A DNA stretch of 12,752 nucleotides from Dinghuibacter sp964544695 (GTDB lineage Bacteria > Bacteroidota > Bacteroidia > Chitinophagales > Chitinophagaceae), in NCBI GenBank assembly GCA_964544695.1, contig CAZJDB010000057.1:1-12752 (forward strand), written 5' to 3'. The notes beneath the pieces were generated by a model, which was not told the DNA's origin, made no database searches, and was given only the letters and a program-made list of their open reading frames with translations. Position 1 is the stretch's first letter. Each line of letters starts with the position of its first letter. The position numbers and the translations under genes are program-made. Of the stretch, positions 7,249 through 12,752 are shown piece after piece.

Positions 7249-8706
7249 ATGTCTTTATTAAGGTACGAATCGACATTTCGCGAACCACTGGTAGATGGGG
7301 ACAAAAACTATCACCAGGTATCCGAAGATATTTGCAGGCCCATCGAAATCAAACCCGGGCGGTTGTGGTACATCGGCTTTACCCTCTCGGTCGGCCTTTT
7401 GTGCTTCGGGATATTTTCCGTCTATAGGGAGGTCGGCTATGGGATTGGACAATGGAACGAAAACAAGACGATAGGCTGGGCCTGGGACATCACCAATTTC
7501 GTGTGGTGGGTCGGTATCGGTCACGCGGGGACCCTCATCTCGGCGATCCTGCTGCTCTTCCGCCAGGGTTGGCGTACCGGGGTGAACCGGGCTGCGGAAG
7601 CCATGACCATCTTCGCGGTCATGTGCGCCGGCCAGTTCCCCATCTGGCACATGGGTCGCGTATGGGACGCTTTCTTCGTCATGCCTTACCCCAACAGCCG
7701 CGGACCCGTTTGGCCGAATTTCGCCTCCCCTCTCCTTTGGGACGTATTCGCCATCTCGACGTACTTCACCGTATCCCTCCTGTTCTGGTACTCGGGCCTG
7801 CTGCCCGACCTGGCTACGCTGAGGGACAGGGCCAAACTCAAGTGGAGGAAATGGTTCTATGGAATCACGTCCTTCGGCTGGTCCGGCTCCACCAAGCACT
7901 GGCAGCGTTTTGAGGCCCTGGCCCTGGTGCTGGCCGGCTTGTCCGCGCCGCTGGTGCTTTCGGTACATACCATAGTATCCATGGACTTCGCCACCTCCGT
8001 CATCCCGGGCTGGCATACCCAAATCTTCCCTCCTTATTTCGTTGCGGGGGCCATTTTCTCGGGCTTTGCCATGGTGCAGACCCTGTTGGTGGTTACCCGT
8101 AAGGTGCTGAACCTGGAAGATTACATTACCATAGGCCACATCGAAGCCATGAACAAGGTCATTGTCCTTACGGGCTCCATCGTGGGCTGCGCCTACCTGA
8201 CCGAACTTTTCATGGCCTGGTATTCCGGCAATCCCTACGAATACGCAGCCTTCTATAAAAACCGCATCGCGGGTCCCTACGTCTGGGCCTACTGGACGAT
8301 GATGACCTGCAACGTGGTATCTCCCCAGTTGTTCTGGTCCGAAAAGCTGAGGCGCAATATCCAGTTCACTTTCATCATGAGCGTGGTGGTGAACATCGGG
8401 ATGTGGTTCGAACGCTTCGTGATCATCGTGACGTCCATTTACAGGGATTACATCCCATCTTCCTGGTCCACTTTTTATCGTCCGACCATTTGGGAAGTGG
8501 GCTTTTTCATGGGAACCCTGGGACTGTTCTTCACCTGCTATTTCCTCTTCGCCAAATTCTTCCCGGTCATAGCCATAGCCGAAATAAAGGGTATTCTGAA
8601 GACCTCCGGGGAAAATTACAAACAAGGAATGGAGGCCATGGACAAGGAAAGCGTGGAACAATTTATACATGAGCACGTGCACCACGAGCCCGCGCATGCT
8701 CACTAA
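7249..8706 (+). CDS. actC: Alternative Complex III subunit ActC (NrfD/PsrC-type quinone-binding membrane protein)
   Basis: ActC is an integral membrane subunit of the NrfD/PsrC family and a proposed menaquinol oxidation site beside the Fe-S domain of ActB. The 485-residue protein shows about ten hydrophobic helices. They start near 40, 82, 117, 162, 223, 262, 303, 345, 373 and 414. Family-typical segments include WWVGIGHAGTLISA (86-99, with His92), the SVHTIVSMDF segment (238-247, with His240 and Asp246), and the WHTQIFPPYFVAGAIFSG region after it. Polar residues in these helices are candidates for quinone binding or proton transfer by comparison with studied complexes. The C-terminus (about 474-485) is His-rich (HEHVHHEPAHAH) and probably non-membrane. 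The gene starts at an ATG 10 nt after actB and ends 15 nt before actD. Confidence 0.97.
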   Translation: MSLLRYESTFREPLVDGDKNYHQVSEDICRPIEIKPGRLWYIGFTLSVGLLCFGIFSVYREVGYGIGQWNENKTIGWAWDITNFVWWVGIGHAGTLISAILLLFRQGWRTGVNRAAEAMTIFAVMCAGQFPIWHMGRVWDAFFVMPYPNSRGPVWPNFASPLLWDVFAISTYFTVSLLFWYSGLLPDLATLRDRAKLKWRKWFYGITSFGWSGSTKHWQRFEALALVLAGLSAPLVLSVHTIVSMDFATSVIPGWHTQIFPPYFVAGAIFSGFAMVQTLLVVTRKVLNLEDYITIGHIEAMNKVIVLTGSIVGCAYLTELFMAWYSGNPYEYAAFYKNRIAGPYVWAYWTMMTCNVVSPQLFWSEKLRRNIQFTFIMSVVVNIGMWFERFVIIVTSIYRDYIPSSWSTFYRPTIWEVGFFMGTLGLFFTCYFLFAKFFPVIAIAEIKGILKTSGENYKQGMEAMDKESVEQFIHEHVHHEPAHAH

Positions 8707-8721
8707 AATATTCGTTAGCGT

Positions 8722-9303
8722 ATGTCAATCAAGAAGTTCATAGTTGGAAATTTCGATGATGAAAACGTCCTGTTTCCCGCCGTGAAGCGGGTCAGGGCCG
8801 CCGGGTATAAAATCCACGACGTCTACACGCCCTACGCGGTGCACGGCCTGGACAAGGAGTTGGGTCTGCGTCAAACCACCCTGCACACGGCCGGATTCAT
8901 CTATGGGATTACCGGAACCGCGACAGCACTGGGATGCATGAGCTGGATCTTCGACTCGGATTGGCTGATGGACATAGGCGGCAAGCCCCATATTCCGTTG
9001 CCTGCCTTTATACCCATCACCTTCGAACTGACGGTCCTGTTTGCCGCCGTGGGGATGGTGTATACCTTCTGCTGGCTTTGCCAGATGGCTCCCGGTGTAA
9101 AGAAGCACGTCTTCAATACCAGGGCCACCGACGACCTGTTCGTCATGGTGATCGAATGCACGACCCATACCAACGAAGAAGAGGTGAAGGCCTTCCTGAA
9201 AACGGTGGGGGCCAAGGATATAAACGTGCAGCGCGCGGAAGCCGGCTGGTGGTGGGGAACCTACGACAAGGAACAAATACTTTATAAAGAAGAACTCGCC
9301 TGA
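8722..9303 (+). CDS. actD: Alternative Complex III subunit ActD (DUF3341 membrane protein)
   Basis: ActD is a small accessory membrane subunit of Alternative Complex III (DUF3341 family) with no known cofactor. The 193-residue protein begins with a soluble alpha/beta segment (about 1-50) containing the family-like FDDENVLFPAVKRVRAAGY and DVYTPYAVHGLD. Two hydrophobic helices follow at about 56-76 and 94-120. A C-terminal soluble segment has the FLKTVGAKDI-type end and a WWWG stretch near 177-180. No signal peptide or heme motif is visible. It lies between actC and actE, and its TGA is only 2 nt before the actE ATG, which suggests translational coupling. Confidence 0.96.
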   Translation: MSIKKFIVGNFDDENVLFPAVKRVRAAGYKIHDVYTPYAVHGLDKELGLRQTTLHTAGFIYGITGTATALGCMSWIFDSDWLMDIGGKPHIPLPAFIPITFELTVLFAAVGMVYTFCWLCQMAPGVKKHVFNTRATDDLFVMVIECTTHTNEEEVKAFLKTVGAKDINVQRAEAGWWWGTYDKEQILYKEELA

Positions 9304-9305
9304 TA

Positions 9306-9938
9306 ATGAATAAGACGTACATCGTAACCGGAGTAATGGCGCTGGCTTTGTTCGCCTGCGATGGCCCCAGGCGCAATCCCGGGCGCATCTACATGCCGGA
9401 CATGACTTACAGCCGGGCGTACGAGACCTATGCCAGTATCGACGACATCACCCGGGAAGGTATTCATTACGATCATCTGCCCGTGCCCGGTACGATCGCC
9501 CGGGGTGAAGAGTTGCCCTTCCCCTATGCAAAGGACGCGGTGGGAGATTCCACGAATTATGTTGCTTCCGCAGGAGCGAAGGATCCGCTTACTCCCCTGG
9601 ATTCCCCCCAAATGCAAGAAGCCGGTCGCCTGTTCGATATTAACTGCGCCATTTGCCATGGCCCCAAGCTGGACGGCAACGGTCCTCTTTACAAAGACGG
9701 GAATGGCCCCTTCGCCGCCAAACCGGCCCAACTGGTAGGTGGTCCCCAATATATGGTGATGCCCGAAGGAAAGATGTTCTATTCGGTGACCTATGGGAAA
9801 AACATGATGGGCAGTTATGCCTCCCAACTGAACCGCCACCAGCGCTGGATGGTAGTCCAGTATATCAAGGCCCAACAGGCTGCCTCCCTGGCGCCTGCAA
9901 AAGGGAACGCGGGAGCGGATAGCACAGCTAAGAAATAA
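9306..9938 (+). CDS. actE: Alternative Complex III subunit ActE (monoheme cytochrome c lipoprotein)
   Basis: ActE is the monoheme cytochrome c of Alternative Complex III. It sits on the periplasmic face and is anchored by lipid in characterised complexes. The 210-residue protein starts with a short hydrophobic signal ending LALFAC, so Cys18 is a likely lipidated cysteine after cleavage. One heme-c motif, CAICH, is at 114-118 within a class I cytochrome c-like domain (about 103-192). The GKNMMGSY segment near 164-171 supplies candidate axial Met ligands (167 or 168). The last 20 residues are low-complexity Ala/Lys. The start ATG is 2 nt after the actD stop. With ActA, the complex would contain seven c-type hemes. 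Confidence 0.95.
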   Translation: MNKTYIVTGVMALALFACDGPRRNPGRIYMPDMTYSRAYETYASIDDITREGIHYDHLPVPGTIARGEELPFPYAKDAVGDSTNYVASAGAKDPLTPLDSPQMQEAGRLFDINCAICHGPKLDGNGPLYKDGNGPFAAKPAQLVGGPQYMVMPEGKMFYSVTYGKNMMGSYASQLNRHQRWMVVQYIKAQQAASLAPAKGNAGADSTAKK

Positions 9939-9965
9939 ACATCACGAATAAAAGTACTTAAGAAG

Positions 9966-11201
9966 ATGAAGGAAAAATTCACGATGCCGGCACGAATGAA
10001 CACATGGTCCCTGGCCCTGATGGGGATCGGTGCGCTGACATTGATATTGGGGGTGATCTTCCTGAACCCCTTCTATAGCGGAGCCGAACGACATTACGAT
10101 ACCACCCGCTTCTGGGCGTCGCTGATCCAGGACAGCACTTTCTTCTTCTTTATATCTGTGGCCGCTTTCTTCTTTATCGTGGCACACACCCTGGCCATGG
10201 GCGGATGGCAAACGGCTTTGCGCCGCGTGCCGGAGGCCATTTCGGGGTACATGTACACAGGCTTCATCATCCTGGCTGTCGTCATGGTTGCTTATTTCCT
10301 GGCCCCGGATAAATTCATTTATACCTGGAAAAGGCCGATTACCGACAAGGAAATTCTCTTTAAGAAAGGTTTTCTCAGTCCCACCTTCATGGCCGTAAGC
10401 TCCCTGCTCTTTTGCGGGGTATGGATGTGGACGAGGACGGCATTCCGCAAAACCTCCCTGGCCGAGGATGCCGGCGCTCCGGGGGATCGTAGTTATTTCA
10501 AACGCATGGTGACCATTTGCGCCGTTTTTGTGGTTTTCTACGGTGTGGGCATGTCTTCGGCGCCCTCCTGGCTTTGGCTGATGAGCATCGATGCCCGCTG
10601 GTCCAGCACCATGTACGGGTGGTATACGTTCGCAAGCACCTGGGTATCCGCTTTATCCCTGATTGCCTTGTTCGTGATTTACCTGAAAAATATTGGATAC
10701 CTGGAATTTGTGAATGAAGAGCACCTCCACGACCTGGGGAAATACATGTTTGCTTTCTCTATCTTCTGGACTTACCTGTGGTTTGCACAGTATATGCTGA
10801 CGTGGTATGCTAACATCCCGGATGAAACGACCTACTTCGGCATACGCCTTTGGGGTGCTTTCCGGCCGATCTTTCTACTGAATTTGATCCTTAACTTTGT
10901 GTGTCCGATCCTGATCCTGATGACCAGGGATTCCAAGCGTAACTGGGCCATGATGACCTTCATGGCGGTGTTGATCCTCTTCGGGCACTGGTTGGACTTC
11001 TACCAGATGGTCATGCCCGGTCCCCTGAGGGACATCGCGGATCCGTTGAAGGATCACGCGAAAATGAGCTGGTATGAGTTTGGCATCCTGGCGGGTTTCG
11101 TAGGGGTCATGATCCGGGTCGTCGGCAAGCAGTTGGAAAAGGCCAATATGGTTCCCGTCAATAGCCCTTTCCTGAAGGAAAGCATCATTCATCATACTTA
11201 A
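9966..11201 (+). CDS. actF: Alternative Complex III subunit ActF (second NrfD-type quinone-interacting membrane protein)
   Basis: ActF is the second NrfD-like integral membrane subunit of Alternative Complex III, paralogous in fold to ActC and thought to contribute to proton transfer. The 411-residue product has about ten hydrophobic helices, the first at about 13-33 and the last near 370-388. Characteristic segments are the FFFFISVAAFFFIVAHTLAM helix early on, FWTYLWFAQYMLTWYANIP in the second half, and FGHWLDFYQMVMPGP late in the protein, with His and Asp inside the membrane region. No cofactor motif is visible. Start choice: the ATG at 9966 is preceded by the purine-rich aagaag. In-frame ATGs at codons 7 and 11 are possible alternatives and would change only the short N-terminal tail. 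The gap is 27 nt from actE and 13 nt to coxB. Confidence 0.95.
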   Translation: MKEKFTMPARMNTWSLALMGIGALTLILGVIFLNPFYSGAERHYDTTRFWASLIQDSTFFFFISVAAFFFIVAHTLAMGGWQTALRRVPEAISGYMYTGFIILAVVMVAYFLAPDKFIYTWKRPITDKEILFKKGFLSPTFMAVSSLLFCGVWMWTRTAFRKTSLAEDAGAPGDRSYFKRMVTICAVFVVFYGVGMSSAPSWLWLMSIDARWSSTMYGWYTFASTWVSALSLIALFVIYLKNIGYLEFVNEEHLHDLGKYMFAFSIFWTYLWFAQYMLTWYANIPDETTYFGIRLWGAFRPIFLLNLILNFVCPILILMTRDSKRNWAMMTFMAVLILFGHWLDFYQMVMPGPLRDIADPLKDHAKMSWYEFGILAGFVGVMIRVVGKQLEKANMVPVNSPFLKESIIHHT

Positions 11202-11214
11202 CAGAATATAGATC

Positions 11215-12306
11215 ATGTCATTCGTATTGATTGCAACGGTTATCCTCTTCTTCGTGGTGATCTTCCAGATCGCGAAGGCCAGCGAGTATGTGAGTGTGCT
11301 GAAGGGTGAAGAACAGACCCGGCAACAAAGCAACCGTATCAATGCTTTTTTGATGCTCGCTTTCCTTATCCTGGGACTGATCGGGGTGTGGTACTGCAAT
11401 GATCTTTTGTACAAGAAGACCCTGCTGCCGATGACTTCCGCCTCCAAGGAAGGAGAGTATATCGATAAAATGCTGTGGATCACCATCGGCATTACGGGAT
11501 TCGTATTTTTTGTGTGCCAAATCCTCTTATTCTATTTCGCGTTCAGGTACCAGGAGAAGCCCGGAAGAAAGGCCTACTTCCTCAAGCACAACAACTTCCT
11601 GGAACTCCTTTGGACGGCAGTCCCCGCCGTATTCCTCCTCGTCCTGGTGGTTTTCGGCCTGAAATACTGGTTCCTCCTGACGGGGGAAGCGCCCAAGGAT
11701 GCTATTCAAGTGGAGATCACGGGAAAGCAGTTCAGTTGGATTTACCGGTATCCGGGAAAGGACGGAAAATTCGGAAGGACCTATTTCAAGAGCATCGATG
11801 AGAACAAGAGCAATCCACTCGGACAGCTTTGGGACGACCCGAACAATGATGATGATATTGTTGAAACCTCCGTCATGCACCTCCCGGTGAATGTCCCGGT
11901 GAAGTTGATCATTCATTCCAGGGATGTGGTCCATGACGTGGGTTTGAGCCAATTCCGGTTGAAGATGGACGCCGTACCGGGAATACCAACCACCATGTGG
12001 TTCACCCCCCAGTTCACCACCGATGAAATGAAGAAGATGACGGGCAACCCCGATTTCGTTTACGAAATTTCGTGCGATCAACTGTGCGGCCCCGGCCACT
12101 TTGGGATGCGCGGGATCATCCAGGTGGACACATGGGCGGATTATAAGAAGTGGCTGGACGCCCAAACACCTAATTATTATACGGCTTTTCCGGAAAAGAA
12201 GCCGGCGGCTGCCGTGAATACCGCGGCGCCCGCGGGAACGGTCCCGGCGGCAAGCGCCCCAACGGCATCGGCCCGGACGGCAGCGGCTCCGGCGAAAAAG
12301 GATTGA
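11215..12306 (+). CDS. coxB: Cytochrome c oxidase subunit II with CuA site
   Basis: CoxB receives electrons from the cytochromes through its dinuclear CuA centre and passes them to heme a in subunit I. In the 363-residue product the CuA ligands are visible: His240 (VVHDVGLSQFR), then CDQLCGPGHFGM with Cys287, Cys291, His295 and Met298. The KQFSWIYRYP segment (171-180) provides the conserved aromatic electron-entry region. Four hydrophobic helices are seen at about 2-20, 44-61, 88-110 and 131-153, whereas classical subunit II has two. The first two are therefore an N-terminal extension. No C-terminal cytochrome c domain is fused. Instead, residues of about 327-363 form an Ala/Pro-rich low-complexity tail ending AKKD. 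The gene begins 13 nt after actF, which ties the oxidase to Alternative Complex III. Confidence 0.96.
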   Translation: MSFVLIATVILFFVVIFQIAKASEYVSVLKGEEQTRQQSNRINAFLMLAFLILGLIGVWYCNDLLYKKTLLPMTSASKEGEYIDKMLWITIGITGFVFFVCQILLFYFAFRYQEKPGRKAYFLKHNNFLELLWTAVPAVFLLVLVVFGLKYWFLLTGEAPKDAIQVEITGKQFSWIYRYPGKDGKFGRTYFKSIDENKSNPLGQLWDDPNNDDDIVETSVMHLPVNVPVKLIIHSRDVVHDVGLSQFRLKMDAVPGIPTTMWFTPQFTTDEMKKMTGNPDFVYEISCDQLCGPGHFGMRGIIQVDTWADYKKWLDAQTPNYYTAFPEKKPAAAVNTAAPAGTVPAASAPTASARTAAAPAKKD

Positions 12307-12333
12307 TTATAAAGAATTATAAATAGCAGGATC

Positions 12334-12752
12334 ATGAGCAACGATGTTATTCTTGAGCACGGACAGGCGGTGAGCGAACACCACCAGGAGGTCCACGAGC
12401 ACCATGAACACCACGGTTCCTTCATCACTACCTATATTTTCAGCCAGGACCACAAGATCATCGGCAAGCAGTTCCTCATTACCGGGATGTTCTGGGCCGT
12501 GGTTGGAGGCCTGTTTTCGGTCATCTTCAGGCTCCAGTTGGGATACCCCGATCAAAGCTTTCCTTTCCTCGAGACCTTGCTTGGCCATTGGGCAAAGGGT
12601 GGCCACCTGCAAGCCGAGTTTTATTATGCGCTGGTGACCATGCACGGGACGGTGCTCGTTTTCTTCGTGCTCACGGCAGGGCTCAGCGGAACCTTCGCGA
12701 ACTTCCTCATTCCCCTGCAGGTGGGCGCCCGGGATATGGCTTCTCCCTTCAT
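12334..12752 (+). CDS. coxA: Cytochrome c oxidase subunit I, 5' part (cut by the window edge)
   Basis: CoxA is the catalytic subunit of the aa3-type oxidase. It holds heme a and the heme a3-CuB centre, reduces oxygen to water and pumps protons. Only the first 139 codons are present and the frame is open to the last base. The N-terminus is His/Glu-rich (HHQEVHEHHEHH at 16-27). The family core follows: SQDHKIIGKQFL (37-48), helix I from about 48, then VTMHGTVLVFF (101-111), where His104 is the expected low-spin heme ligand in helix II, and FANFLIPLQVGARDMASPF at the edge. The ATG at 12334 was chosen because it is the first in frame and lies 27 nt after coxB. The CuB ligands and the proton-channel residues lie beyond the window, so the oxidase subtype cannot be confirmed here. 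Confidence 0.96.
   Translation, partial: MSNDVILEHGQAVSEHHQEVHEHHEHHGSFITTYIFSQDHKIIGKQFLITGMFWAVVGGLFSVIFRLQLGYPDQSFPFLETLLGHWAKGGHLQAEFYYALVTMHGTVLVFFVLTAGLSGTFANFLIPLQVGARDMASPF

Noticed and set aside
7258..8703. A 481-codon open frame on the minus strand opposite actC
   Set aside because: It mirrors actC almost exactly, is rich in Gly, His, Arg and Asp without domain structure, and is best explained as a codon-bias shadow. The same applies to the frame at 3366-4493.
12307..12333. A/T-rich repeat (ttataa twice) between coxB and coxA as a terminator or processing site
   Set aside because: The gap is 27 nt, the repeat is a short A/T-rich near-direct repeat with no G/C stem, and the two genes must be co-expressed. 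It is most likely ordinary leader sequence.
1..12752. Search for mobile elements, CRISPR arrays, tRNA or rRNA genes, or defence genes
   Set aside because: No repeated spacer pattern, transposase-like product, tRNA-like fold or rRNA segment was recognised. The window is almost fully accounted for by core metabolic and respiratory genes.

Overview
The window reads as chromosomal DNA of a member of the phylum Bacteroidota, probably close to the Chitinophagaceae. Three things point there: the gene order actABCDEF-coxB-coxA, a fused alpha/beta 2-oxoacid dehydrogenase E1, and a TAnnTTTG-type -7 promoter element. Classical Shine-Dalgarno sequences are scarce and G+C is moderate to high. The lineage is inferred from family knowledge, not from a marker gene.

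Left region (1-2564): a complete thiamine-diphosphate-dependent E1 with alpha and beta halves in one polypeptide (+ strand) converges on, and overlaps by 29 bp, a minus-strand purN for de novo purine synthesis. Positions 2565-2861 form a divergent intergenic spacer. It holds a good -7 promoter element for the next operon, a small perfect inverted repeat, and no convincing gene.

Main region (2862-12752): a tight, all-plus-strand respiratory operon. actA (cytochrome c domain plus pentaheme domain), actB (molybdopterin-oxidoreductase-like plus four-cluster Fe-S protein), actC and actF (NrfD-type quinone-interacting membrane subunits), actD (two-helix membrane subunit) and actE (monoheme lipoprotein) encode Alternative Complex III, a quinol:cytochrome c oxidoreductase that replaces the bc1 complex. 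coxB (CuA subunit II) and the first 139 codons of coxA (subunit I) of an aa3-type oxidase follow directly. Gene gaps are 2-27 nt, so co-transcription from the promoter before actA is likely. The products would oxidise menaquinol, pass electrons through Fe-S clusters and hemes c to CuA, and reduce oxygen. The oxidase operon continues past the right edge.

Novelty: this is a well-known system, and I see no undescribed system, mobile element, CRISPR array or RNA gene. Points worth a second look are the heme-bearing N-terminal domain on ActA (six CXXCH motifs in one protein), the 15-cysteine ligand set of ActB that predicts one [3Fe-4S] cluster, extra N-terminal helices on CoxB, His-rich tails on ActC and CoxA, and a GEG in place of the usual GDG in the E1 cofactor motif.
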